Shown one piece after another: positions 6,489 to 14,379 of a stretch of 15,463 nt of DNA. The position numbers and the translations under genes are program-made. Numbering within the stretch: position 1 is the first letter of the stretch; every line of letters begins with the position of its first letter. The notes under the pieces were generated by a model. The model had not been told where the DNA came from. It searched no databases and saw only the letters and a program-made list of their open reading frames with translations. Source of the DNA: Schlegelella_A sp036272325 (GTDB lineage: Bacteria; Pseudomonadota; Gammaproteobacteria; Burkholderiales; Burkholderiaceae_C); the NCBI GenBank assembly GCA_036272325.1, contig DATAYY010000026.1:1-15463 (forward strand), written 5' to 3'.

Positions 6489-8081
6489 TTGAGCGCCGCG
6501 CCGCTGCTCGCGATCGAGCACCTCACGGTGCGCTTCGGCGCGCCGGCGGTCGTCGACGACGTCTCGCTGCAGATCGCCGCCGGCGAGAGGTTCGCTCTCG
6601 TCGGTGAGTCGGGCTCAGGCAAGTCGATCACGGCGCTGTCGGTGCTCGGCCTCGTCGACGGCGCCGAGACGAGCGGCCGGATCGTCTTCGGCGGCACCGA
6701 CCTGCGCACGCTGGCGGAGCCGCAGCTGCGTGCGATTCGCGGCGGCGAGATCGCGATGATCTTCCAGGAGCCGATGACCGCTCTCAACCCGCTGCACACG
6801 ATCGGCGCCCAGATCGTCGAGGTGCTCAGCTTGCATGAAGGTCTGCGCCGCGGCGCGGCACGCGAGCGAGCGATCAGCCTGCTCGATCGCACCGGAATCC
6901 CCGACCCGAAGCGGCGCATCGACGCCTATCCGCACCAGCTTTCAGGCGGCCAGCGGCAGCGGGCGATGATCGCGATGGCGCTCGCGTGCCGGCCGCGCCT
7001 CTTGATCGCCGACGAGCCGACGACCGCGCTCGACGTCACGATCCAGGCCCAGATCCTCGCTCTCCTCGACGCGCTGCAGGCCGAGATGGGGATGGCGCTC
7101 CTCTTCATCACCCACGACCTCAACCTGGTACGCCGCTTCACTCACCGCGTCGGCGTCATGGAGCGCGGCAAACTGGTCGAGACCGGGCCGACGGGCGAGG
7201 TCTTCGCGCGACCGCAGCATCGCTATACGCAGGCGCTGCTCGCGAGCCGGCCGGCGCGCGTCGTCGCGCCGGTCGCAGGCGACGCACCGGTGCTCGTCGG
7301 CGCGCACGACATCCGCGTCAGCTTCGATGTCCCCGGCCGCTGGTTTCGCCATCGACGGTTCGATGCGGTGCGGCGTGCGACCCTCAGCCTGAGGCGCGGC
7401 GAGACGCTCGGCGTCGTCGGCGAGTCGGGCTCGGGCAAGACGACGCTCGGCCTGGCGCTGCTCGCGCTGCAGCCGGTCGCGGCGGGCGAGGTCGTCCTCG
7501 ACGGCGCGCGCATCGACAATGCCGGTCGCGACGCCTTGCGCGCGATGCGCAGGCGAATCCAGGTCGTGTTCCAGGATCCGTTCGGCTCGCTCAGCCCGAG
7601 GATGACGGTCGGCCGCATCGTCGGGGAAGGTCTTGCGCTGCACCGGCCCGAGCTCGGCCGCAGCGAGCGCGACGCCGTCATCGTACAGATGCTCGACGAG
7701 GTCGGGCTCGGTGCGGGCGCCGGCCTCGCCGACGTCGTGCACCGCTATCCGCACGAGTTCTCGGGCGGCCAGCGTCAGCGGATCGCGATCGCGCGCGCCG
7801 TCGTCCTGCGCCCGGAAGTGCTCGTCCTCGACGAGCCGACGTCGGCCCTCGACGTCTCGGTGCAGCGGCAGGTGCTCGCGCTGCTCGCCGAGCTGCAGCG
7901 GCGCTACGCGATGAGCTACGTCTTCATCAGCCACGACCTCGCGGTCGTGCGCGCGATGTCGCATCGCGTGTTGGTGATGAAAGACGGCGAGATCGTCGAG
8001 TCGGGCGATGCCGAGGCGCTCTTTCGCGCCCCGCGCGAGGCTTACACGCGACAGCTGCTCGCCGCCGCCCAGCTCGCCTGA
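6489..8081 (+). CDS. yejF: Fused two-domain peptide-type ABC transporter ATPase (YejF-like)
   Basis: 530 residues, close to E. coli YejF, with two complete peptide/nickel-type nucleotide-binding domains. Domain 1: Walker A GESGSGKS (39-46), Q-loop FQEP, signature LSGGQ (151-155), Walker B LLIADEP with Glu176, switch His209. Domain 2: GESGSGKT (311-318), FQDP, FSGGQ (424-428), LVLDEP with Glu449, His482. It would power uptake of oligopeptides or peptide-like compounds. In E. coli YejABEF takes up microcin C and peptides. The start is taken as TTG at 6489, giving MSAAPLLAIEHLTVRFG, a normal family N-terminus; upstream ATGs lie deep in the thioredoxin gene. No ribosome binding site is obvious. 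No yejA, yejB or yejE homologues lie next to it, so its permease must be elsewhere. The symbol is by family similarity. Confidence 0.88.
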   Translation: MSAAPLLAIEHLTVRFGAPAVVDDVSLQIAAGERFALVGESGSGKSITALSVLGLVDGAETSGRIVFGGTDLRTLAEPQLRAIRGGEIAMIFQEPMTALNPLHTIGAQIVEVLSLHEGLRRGAARERAISLLDRTGIPDPKRRIDAYPHQLSGGQRQRAMIAMALACRPRLLIADEPTTALDVTIQAQILALLDALQAEMGMALLFITHDLNLVRRFTHRVGVMERGKLVETGPTGEVFARPQHRYTQALLASRPARVVAPVAGDAPVLVGAHDIRVSFDVPGRWFRHRRFDAVRRATLSLRRGETLGVVGESGSGKTTLGLALLALQPVAAGEVVLDGARIDNAGRDALRAMRRRIQVVFQDPFGSLSPRMTVGRIVGEGLALHRPELGRSERDAVIVQMLDEVGLGAGAGLADVVHRYPHEFSGGQRQRIAIARAVVLRPEVLVLDEPTSALDVSVQRQVLALLAELQRRYAMSYVFISHDLAVVRAMSHRVLVMKDGEIVESGDAEALFRAPREAYTRQLLAAAQLA

Positions 8082-8107
8082 AGGCCGCCCAGGGACCCAG
8101 CGCGTGG

Positions 8108-8125
8108 GGCGCTTTTGCAAGCGCC
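8108..8125. terminator. Perfect hairpin between the convergent ATPase and glutathione transferase genes
   Basis: GGCGCTT, loop TTGC, AAGCGCC forms a perfect 7-bp stem with a 4-base loop. It sits midway in the 80-base gap where both genes end. It lacks a T-run on either strand, so it would be a non-canonical or bidirectional terminator, or an mRNA end-stabilising structure. Position and symmetry are seen; function is inferred. Confidence 0.5.
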
Positions 8126-8161
8126 GCCGCCGGCACGTTCAGCGCAGCATCGTCGCGCGGC

Positions 8162-8770
8162 TCATTTCAGGAGCCCCTCGGCCTTCATCGCCTCCTGCAC
8201 CGCCGGGCGGGCGGCGACACGTGTCATGAAGGCGCCGACGTTCTTGTACGGCGCGAGATCGAGGCCGACGAACTTCGCCCAGTTGGTGACGGCGAAGAGA
8301 TAGGCATCGGCGACGCTGAAGGACTCGCCCGTCAGGTAGCTCTTGCCTTCGAGCTGGCCGTCGACCCAGCGGTAGCGATCGTTGAGCTTCGTCTTGGCGA
8401 TCGTCTTGTAGTCGTCCGGCGTCGCCGGGTTGAAGAGCGGGCTGTACGTCTTGTGGATCTCGCTGGTGATGAAATTGAGCCACTCCTGAAGCCGGTAGCG
8501 CGCCATCGTCCCGTTCGCAGGCGCGAGGTGCTTGCCCGGCGCCTGGTCGGCGATGTACTGAACGATCGCCGGCCCTTCGCTGAGCCGCTCGCCGTTGTCG
8601 AGCTCGAGCAAAGGCACGTAGCCCTTCTGGTTGATCGTGTAGTAGTCGGTGCCGTCCTCGAGCTTGTGCGTCTTGGTGTTGGCGAGGACGGGCGTGAACG
8701 CGAGGCCGGCCTCGCGCAGGACGATGTGCGGCGACAGCGAGCAGGCACCGGGGCTGTAGTAGAGCTTCAT
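8162..8770 (-). CDS. gstA: Glutathione S-transferase, beta class
   Basis: 202 residues with the standard two-domain GST layout. The thioredoxin-like N-domain begins MKLYYSPGACSLSPH. Cys10 is the beta-class catalytic cysteine that can form a mixed disulfide with glutathione. GYVPLLEL (50-57) holds the cis-proline, and LSEGPAIVQYIAD (63-75) the Glu/Ser of the glutathione site. The all-helical C-domain includes SFSVADAYLF, the N-capping box typical of GSTs. It likely conjugates or reduces electrophiles with glutathione in the cytoplasm. Length equals that of E. coli and Proteus beta GSTs (about 201-203). The ATG at 8770 is preceded by a weak GGAA. The gene is convergent with the YejF-like ATPase and divergent from the pirin gene, with a 130-base shared upstream region. 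Confidence 0.95.
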   Translation of the reverse strand: MKLYYSPGACSLSPHIVLREAGLAFTPVLANTKTHKLEDGTDYYTINQKGYVPLLELDNGERLSEGPAIVQYIADQAPGKHLAPANGTMARYRLQEWLNFITSEIHKTYSPLFNPATPDDYKTIAKTKLNDRYRWVDGQLEGKSYLTGESFSVADAYLFAVTNWAKFVGLDLAPYKNVGAFMTRVAARPAVQEAMKAEGLLK

Positions 8771-8861
8771 GTGGTTCCAGTCGAAGGGAGGGAACCGGTA
8801 TTACACCGCGGCGGCGGAATCGGCGTCGTTCGCGCCGATTGAAGCCAGCGTTCAACGGCGT

Positions 8862-8878
8862 CGCGGTTGACGACCGCG
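8862..8878. promoter_or_regulatory. Inverted repeat overlapping the pirin -35 box
   Basis: CGCGGT, five bases (TGACG), ACCGCG is a perfect 6+6 dyad whose centre coincides with the TTGACG -35 hexamer of the pirin promoter. It sits in the region shared with the divergent gstA gene. Such placement suits a repressor or activator site, but in a GC-rich genome a 6-bp dyad can occur by chance. Confidence 0.35.
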
Positions 8879-8894
8879 TCGGCGTCGCTACATT
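8867..8894 (+). promoter_or_regulatory. Sigma70-type promoter of the pirin gene, likely giving a leaderless mRNA
   Basis: TTGACG (8867-8872), a 16-base spacer, then TACATT (8889-8894). The usual start point, 6-8 bases after the -10 box, falls on or within a base or two of the pirin ATG at 8901. No ribosome binding site precedes that ATG, consistent with a leaderless transcript. Confidence 0.55.
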
Positions 8895-8900
8895 CGTCCC

Positions 8901-9797
<897 letters not shown>

Positions 9798-9802
9798 CGA
9801 CG

Positions 9803-9820
9803 CGCCGCCAGAGGGCGGCG
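9803..9820 (+). terminator. Hairpin just after the pirin gene
   Basis: CGCCGCC, loop AGAG, GGCGGCG is a perfect 7-bp GC stem starting 6 bases after the pirin stop codon. No T-run follows. It probably marks the end of the pirin mRNA or stabilises its 3' end. Confidence 0.45.
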
Positions 9821-9821
9821 A

Positions 9822-9830
9822 TGGTATGGT
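9822..9830 (+). promoter_or_regulatory. Extended -10 promoter element for the five-gene operon
   Basis: TGGTATGGT fits an extended -10 element (TG, one base, TATGGT). It lies immediately after the pirin hairpin and about 28 bases before the operon's first ATG at 9859. There is no -35 resembling TTGACA, which extended -10 promoters can lack. Confidence 0.4.
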
Positions 9831-9858
9831 GCGCGCTCGTCGATCCCGCCGCGCCACC

Positions 9859-10227
9859 ATGCCCCGCACCACGCTCGAAGAGGCTCGCCTGCATCCGGCG
9901 ATCCGCGAGGTCGTCGCCAACCTCAACGCCGACATCGTCCACAACGTCCAGGCGGCGGCGAACTCGAATCCGGTCCTCGTCGTCGGCATGGCCGGCAATC
10001 CGCATGTGCGGCGAGCGAGGAAGGCGCTCGACGGCGCCGGCATCGCCTACCACTACCTTGAATACGGCAGCTACTTTGGCGGCTGGCGCCGGCGCGGCGC
10101 GCTGAAGATGTGGACCGGCTGGCCGACCTTCCCGATGGTCTTCGTCAAGGGCACGCTGGTCGGCGGCGCCGACGAGCTCGAGCGGCTCGTCGGCGGCGGT
10201 GAGCTGAAGCGCACGCTCGGCGAATGA
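9859..10227 (+). CDS. Glutaredoxin-like protein lacking all cysteines
   Basis: 122 residues with a recognisable glutaredoxin fold. A helical lead-in LHPAIREVVANLNADIV comes first, then strand PVLVVGM (38-44), helix RRARKALDGAG (51-61) and YHYLEYG (64-70). A CGFS-glutaredoxin-like segment follows, RRGALKMWTGWPTFPMVFVKGTLVGG (78-103), with the cis-proline Pro92 and the GGADEL glutathione-side loop. The position of CPYC in classical glutaredoxins reads Asn-Pro-His-Val (47-50), and no cysteine exists anywhere in the chain. It therefore cannot do thiol-disulfide exchange or bind an Fe-S cluster by the known mechanism. A binding or scaffold role is possible. The ATG at 9859 is chosen over 9826 because the latter lies within the probable -10 box. 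It overlaps the next gene by ATGA. Confidence 0.85.
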   Translation: MPRTTLEEARLHPAIREVVANLNADIVHNVQAAANSNPVLVVGMAGNPHVRRARKALDGAGIAYHYLEYGSYFGGWRRRGALKMWTGWPTFPMVFVKGTLVGGADELERLVGGGELKRTLGE

Positions 10228-11822
10228 CGCCGCTCGCGACCGTCGCACGCGCGGCGCGGCGATGGGCTCCAGGCGCTGCTGCCGCCGCTGCGGCGACGGC
10301 CAGTGCGATCGCGATGGCCGCTGCCGCGAGCGACGCGCTGCCGGCAGCCGCTGCGCGGTCGCCGTCGTTGCCGACGACGACTGCGACGGCGGCGACGGAC
10401 GTGCCGCTCGCTGCCTGCCATGTCGAAGGGATCAGGAACGGCGTCCTGTGCGGCGTGCTGCGGCGCCCGCTCGATCCGGCCCGTCCCGGGCAGGCGCAGA
10501 TCGCGATCCGCTACGTCGTCGTCCCGGCGATGGCGCGCCGCAAGTTCGCCGACCCGGTCTTTCTTCTCGCCGGCGGCCCCGGCCAGAGCGCGGTGGCGGT
10601 CGCGGCGCCGACGATGGCGCTGTTCGCCCGCCTCAACAACCGGCGCGACATCGTCTTCGTCGACCAGCGCGGCACCGGCGGCTCGGCGCCGCTGCAGTGT
10701 CAGGAGCCGGAGCACGAGACGCTGGCCGAGCAGTCCGACCCCGAACGGCAGGTTCGCCTCGCGATGCAGTGCAAGGCGCAGCTGCTGAAGCTGCCTTACG
10801 TGAGGAGCGAGGACGACTTGCGCTACTTCACCACCAGCGTCGCGGTGCAGGATCTCGACGCAGTCAGGCGCGCGCTCGGCGCCGAGCGGATCGACCTCGT
10901 CGGCGCGTCGTATGGAACGCGCGTTGCGCTCGAATACCAGCGTCAGTTTCCGAGCGCCGTGCGGCGAAGCGTGATCGACGGCGTCGCGCCGCCCGACCTA
11001 GCGATGCCGGCGAGCTTCTCGCGCGACAACCAGGCTGCGCTCGACGCTCTCTTTGCCGCCTGCACGGCGGAGCCGGCATGCGCGCGCGACCATCCTGAGC
11101 TGCGCGCGCACTTCGAGTCGTTGCTCGCGTCGCTGCCGCGCACGGTGAAGGCGGCGCATCCGCTCACCGGCCGCAGCGAGGAGTTCGTGCTCGGGCGCGA
11201 CATGCTGCTCGGCGCCGTCCGCAATGCGCTCTACGCGCCGCAGATCGCTGCCGCGCTGCCGGAGGCGATCGATGCGGCGCAGCGCGGCGACGTCGCTGGA
11301 ATCGTCGGACTCCATGCAACGTTCAGCGCGCGCAAAACGACCCGGATCGCCGAAGGAATGCATCTCTCGATCGTTTGTGCCGAGGATGTCCCGCGCGTGC
11401 GCGAAAGCGGCGACGCACCAGGTGCCGATTTCGGCGCCGCATTCGCGCGCTTCTACGAACAGATGTGCGCCGATTGGCCGCGCGGCGACGTGCCGGCGGC
11501 GTTCTATTCGATTGCCGCCAGCGCGACGCCGGTGCTGGTGCTGAGCGGCGGCCTCGATCCGGCGACGCCGCCGCGCCACGGCGAGCGCGTTGTGCGCGCG
11601 CTCGGGCCGATGGCCCGCCATATCGTCGTCGCCAACGCCGGCCACGGCGTGCTCGGCATCGGCTGCATGCGCGATGTCGTCTACCGTTTCATCGATGCGA
11701 CGTCGGACAGCGATGCGCTCGCGGTCGACGCCGGCTGCGCGGCGAACGTTCCGCGGCCGCCGGCGTTTCGCCCGATCGGCTGGGAAGGCGCAGGCGTCGC
11801 ATCTTCGTGGGTGGCGCGATGA
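10224..11822 (+). CDS. Exported alpha/beta hydrolase, S33 / TAP-like peptidase family
   Basis: 532 residues. The start ATG overlaps the previous stop (ATGA). Residues 1-45 have Arg-rich then Ala-rich hydrophobic character, suggesting export to the periplasm or beyond, followed by a Thr/Ala linker. The catalytic domain shows LLAGGPGQS (114-122; oxyanion region), FVDQRGTGGS (145-154), nucleophile GASYG (227-231; Ser229), acid GGLDPATPP (442-450; Asp445) and NAGHG (471-475; His474). This is the layout of proline iminopeptidase/tripeptidyl aminopeptidase-like S33 enzymes with a C-terminal TAP-like part. It likely removes N-terminal residues or dipeptides/tripeptides, but esterase activity is also possible. 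Ten cysteines, an even number, would suit disulfides outside the cytoplasm. It overlaps the natA-like gene by ATGA. Confidence 0.87.
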   Translation: MTPLATVARAARRWAPGAAAAAAATASAIAMAAAASDALPAAAARSPSLPTTTATAATDVPLAACHVEGIRNGVLCGVLRRPLDPARPGQAQIAIRYVVVPAMARRKFADPVFLLAGGPGQSAVAVAAPTMALFARLNNRRDIVFVDQRGTGGSAPLQCQEPEHETLAEQSDPERQVRLAMQCKAQLLKLPYVRSEDDLRYFTTSVAVQDLDAVRRALGAERIDLVGASYGTRVALEYQRQFPSAVRRSVIDGVAPPDLAMPASFSRDNQAALDALFAACTAEPACARDHPELRAHFESLLASLPRTVKAAHPLTGRSEEFVLGRDMLLGAVRNALYAPQIAAALPEAIDAAQRGDVAGIVGLHATFSARKTTRIAEGMHLSIVCAEDVPRVRESGDAPGADFGAAFARFYEQMCADWPRGDVPAAFYSIAASATPVLVLSGGLDPATPPRHGERVVRALGPMARHIVVANAGHGVLGIGCMRDVVYRFIDATSDSDALAVDAGCAANVPRPPAFRPIGWEGAGVASSWVAR

Positions 11823-12655
11823 TCGAGGTCCGCTCGCTCGCCAAGTCGTTCCCGGTGCCGACGCGCCGGCGCGGTTGGCGGCGCTCGCCTCAGACGGGCG
11901 CCGGCGACGTCGCCCCAGCGGGCGATGGCGAGCGACGCGTGCGCGCCGTCGTCGACGTCGGCTTCGACGCGCCGGACGGCCGCATCACCGGCCTGCTTGG
12001 CCCGAATGGCGCCGGCAAGACGACGACCCTGCGCATGCTCGCGGCGCTGATCGCCCCCGATGCGGGCAGCATGCGCGTCGACGGCATCGACGTCGTCGCC
12101 CGGCCGCGCCAGGTGCTGGCGAGGATGGGCGTCCTCTCGGACTCGCGCGGCCTCTATCCACGCCTCACGGCACGCGAGAACATCGTCTACTACGCTGCGC
12201 TGCACGGGATGGCGCGCGAGGCGGCCGAGGCGCGTGCCGAGGAGCTCGCCCGCATGTTCGAGATGACCGCCTTGCTCGACCGCCGCGCCGCCGGCTTCAG
12301 CCAGGGCGAGCGGATGAAGACTGCGCTTTGCCGTGCGCTCGTTCATGACCCGGCCAACATCGTCCTCGACGAGCCGACCAACGGCCTCGACGTGCTGGCG
12401 ACGCGCGCCTTGCGCGAGAGCCTGCGCTGGCTGCGAACGCCGGCGGGCGGCTCGAAGTGCATCGTCTTCTCGACCCACATCATGCAGGAGGTCGAGCGGC
12501 TCTGCGACGGCGTCGTCGTCGTCGCGCACGGCCGCACCGTCGCGACCGGAACGGTCGACGAGCTGCTCGCCAAGACCCACGAACGCGACTTCGAGGAGGC
12601 GTTCGTCAAGCTCGCGTTCGCCGCCGAGCGGGCCGGTGCAGAGGCCACGACGTGA
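11819..12655 (+). CDS. natA: ABC transporter ATPase, NatA-like (ABC-2 exporter)
   Basis: 278 residues forming one nucleotide-binding domain. Seen: Walker A GPNGAGKT (61-68), a DSRGLYPRLTARENI segment after the Q-loop position (108-122), signature FSQGE (160-164) in place of LSGGQ, Walker B IVLDEPTNGL (181-190) with catalytic Glu, and the switch His in FSTHI (217-221). FSQGE-type signatures are common in NatA/CcmA-like exporters. Between the first two strands lies an Arg- and Gly-rich insertion (about 14-42) not usual in the family. It pairs with the permease downstream to form an exporter; in Bacillus NatAB exports Na+, but the substrate here is unknown. The ATG at 11819 overlaps the hydrolase stop, and the stop TGA overlaps the next GTG. 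Confidence 0.9.
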   Translation: MIEVRSLAKSFPVPTRRRGWRRSPQTGAGDVAPAGDGERRVRAVVDVGFDAPDGRITGLLGPNGAGKTTTLRMLAALIAPDAGSMRVDGIDVVARPRQVLARMGVLSDSRGLYPRLTARENIVYYAALHGMAREAAEARAEELARMFEMTALLDRRAAGFSQGERMKTALCRALVHDPANIVLDEPTNGLDVLATRALRESLRWLRTPAGGSKCIVFSTHIMQEVERLCDGVVVVAHGRTVATGTVDELLAKTHERDFEEAFVKLAFAAERAGAEATT

Positions 12656-13827
12656 GGAGCGCCAGCGCCGCCGTCTTCGTCGTCCTGCGCAAGGAGCTGC
12701 GCGATGCGCTGCGCGACCGGCGCACGCTCGCGACGGTGCTCGTCTCGTCGGTGCTGATGGGACCGCTCGTGCTGCTCGCGATCTCCGGACTCGTCGCCTC
12801 GCTCGAGTCGCAGGCCGAGCAGCGCGAGGTCTATCTCTCGGGAGTGGCGCGCGCGCCGAGCTTGCGCAACTTCCTCGAGCGGCAGACGTACGTTGTCAAG
12901 GAAGCGCCGGCCGACTTCGAGGCGCAGTTGCGGCGCTCGACGTTCCACGATCCGGTCGTCGTCGTCCCCGAGGACTTCGAGGCAGCGCTCGTCCGCGGCG
13001 ACGCGCCCGTCGTCGAGATCGTCTCCGACAGCGCCAACCAGCGCTCCGAGGCGAGTACGGCGAGGATCGAGCGGCTGCTCGGCGCCTTCAGTCGCGAGCG
13101 GGCGCTCCTCAGCTTGGCGCTTCGCGGCGTCTCGCCGCAGCTCCTCGAGCCGATGCAGGTCGATGACCGTGATCTCGCGAGCACGCAGACTCGGGCGACG
13201 CGGATCACCGGAATGCTTCCGTACTTCGTCATGATGGCGGTGCTCTATGGCGCGCTCAACGCCGCGCTCGACACGACTGCGGGAGAGCGCGAGCGCGGCT
13301 CGCTCGAGCCGCTGCTGATGAACCCGACCGAGCGCTGGGCGCTCGTCGCCGGCAAGTGGGGCGCGGTGTCGTGCGTCAGCGTCCTGATCGCGGTGCTCAG
13401 CTGTTTCAGCTTCCTGCCCGGGCAGTGGGTCTTGCGCAGTGACACGCTGCAGGCGATGTTCCAGTACGGGCCACGCGAAGCGGGCCTGTTCATCGTCCTC
13501 CTGCTGCCGCTCGCCGCGGCGCTCGCCGCGGTCCTGATGGCGGTTGCGATCCGCTCGCGGACGTTCAAGGAAGCGCAGGCGAGCTCGACGGTCGTCGTCC
13601 TCGCCGTCTCGCTGCTGCCGCTGGTCAACGTCTTCAATCTCGGCGGCGAGGCGCCGTGGCATCTGTGGGCACCGGCTCTGGCGCAGAACACCCTGATGAC
13701 GCGCGTGCTGAAAGGGGAGGCGCTCGACTGGGCGCAGATCCTCATTCCACTCGGCGTCTGCACGGCGCTGACGGCGGCGGGCGTCTGGTCGGTCGCGCGC
13801 CAATTGCACCAGGCGGCGATGAAATGA
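12652..13827 (+). CDS. natB: ABC-2 type permease, NatB-like
   Basis: 391 residues. Starts at GTG 12652, overlapping the ATPase stop (GTGA), with GAGG 7 bases upstream. Layout is typical of NatB/YhaP permeases: a cytoplasmic LRKELRDALRDRRT segment (12-25), one membrane span at about 27-50, and a large extracytoplasmic domain of about 135 residues. A block of five spans follows at about 185-206, 236-257, 278-300, 311-330 and 361-383. The family sequence DTTAGERERGSLEPLLMNP (207-225) between spans two and three is clear. It would form the membrane channel of an exporter with NatA. The downstream ATG overlaps its stop (ATGA). The transported substrate (Na+, drug, peptide or lipid) cannot be told. 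Confidence 0.9.
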   Translation: MRSASAAVFVVLRKELRDALRDRRTLATVLVSSVLMGPLVLLAISGLVASLESQAEQREVYLSGVARAPSLRNFLERQTYVVKEAPADFEAQLRRSTFHDPVVVVPEDFEAALVRGDAPVVEIVSDSANQRSEASTARIERLLGAFSRERALLSLALRGVSPQLLEPMQVDDRDLASTQTRATRITGMLPYFVMMAVLYGALNAALDTTAGERERGSLEPLLMNPTERWALVAGKWGAVSCVSVLIAVLSCFSFLPGQWVLRSDTLQAMFQYGPREAGLFIVLLLPLAAALAAVLMAVAIRSRTFKEAQASSTVVVLAVSLLPLVNVFNLGGEAPWHLWAPALAQNTLMTRVLKGEALDWAQILIPLGVCTALTAAGVWSVARQLHQAAMK

Positions 13828-14318
13828 CCGCTTCTGCTCTCGCTCTCGAAGTGCTCGTCTGGCGTTGCGTTCCGTTCGATTCGCTGACGCCGCGCGAGTT
13901 GGATCGCATCTATGCGGCGCGCCAGCGGGTGTTCGCGGTCGAGCAGGGCTGCGCCTACCTCGATGCCGATGGCCGCGACGAGGTCGCGCACCACCTCGCC
14001 GCCTGGGCGCCGGCCGCGGCCGAGCCGGTCGCGTATGCACGTCTGCTGGCGCCGGGGGCGAAGTATTCGGACGCGTCGATCGGACGGGTGCTGACGAGCC
14101 TCGAAGCTCGTGGGCGAGGCCTCGGCCGCGAGCTGATGGAGCGCTCGCTGGCGCTCGTCGAAGTGATCTGGCCGGCGACGGCGGTGCGCATCTCGGCACA
14201 GACGCGACTCGAGGGCTTCTACGCGTCGCTGGGTTTTGTCGCCGTCGGCACAGCGTATCTCGAGGACGGGATCGACCACACCGAGATGCTGCGGACTGTC
14301 GACGCGTCATCCTTCTAA
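13824..14318 (+). CDS. elaA: GNAT family N-acetyltransferase, ElaA-like
   Basis: 164 residues with the ElaA pattern throughout: RIYAARQRVFAVEQGCAYLDADGRD (28-52), PVAYARLL (68-75), SIGRVLTSLEARGRGLGRELM (85-105) with the acetyl-CoA loop RGRGLG, ISAQTRLEGFYASLGF (123-138), and YLEDGIDHTEM (145-155). ElaA proteins are small cytoplasmic acetyltransferases of unknown substrate. It is the last gene of the overlapping operon, started by an ATG overlapping the natB-like stop. The placement suggests it modifies either the exported compound or a partner protein, but this is inference. The stop TAA is followed by a 61-base gap to mnmG. Confidence 0.9.
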   Translation: MTASALALEVLVWRCVPFDSLTPRELDRIYAARQRVFAVEQGCAYLDADGRDEVAHHLAAWAPAAAEPVAYARLLAPGAKYSDASIGRVLTSLEARGRGLGRELMERSLALVEVIWPATAVRISAQTRLEGFYASLGFVAVGTAYLEDGIDHTEMLRTVDASSF

Positions 14319-14349
14319 GCTCGGTAGCACGCCGCAGGCCGGCGAAAAA

Positions 14350-14355
14350 TACAAT
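14350..14355 (+). promoter_or_regulatory. Possible -10 box for mnmG
   Basis: TACAAT lies in the only AT-rich patch (GAAAAATACAATC) of the gap after the ElaA-like gene, 24 bases before the mnmG ATG. The -35 region is poor. The leader then holds CTTCT-CCC-AGAAG (14362-14374), a small hairpin just before the start codon. Confidence 0.45.
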
Positions 14356-14379
14356 CGGCTTCTTCTCCCAGAAGCTTCC

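Noticed and set aside
5555..6919. A 454-codon minus-strand frame across the thioredoxin and ABC ATPase genes
   Set aside because: It spans two well-supported plus-strand genes and has the biased composition of a shadow frame.
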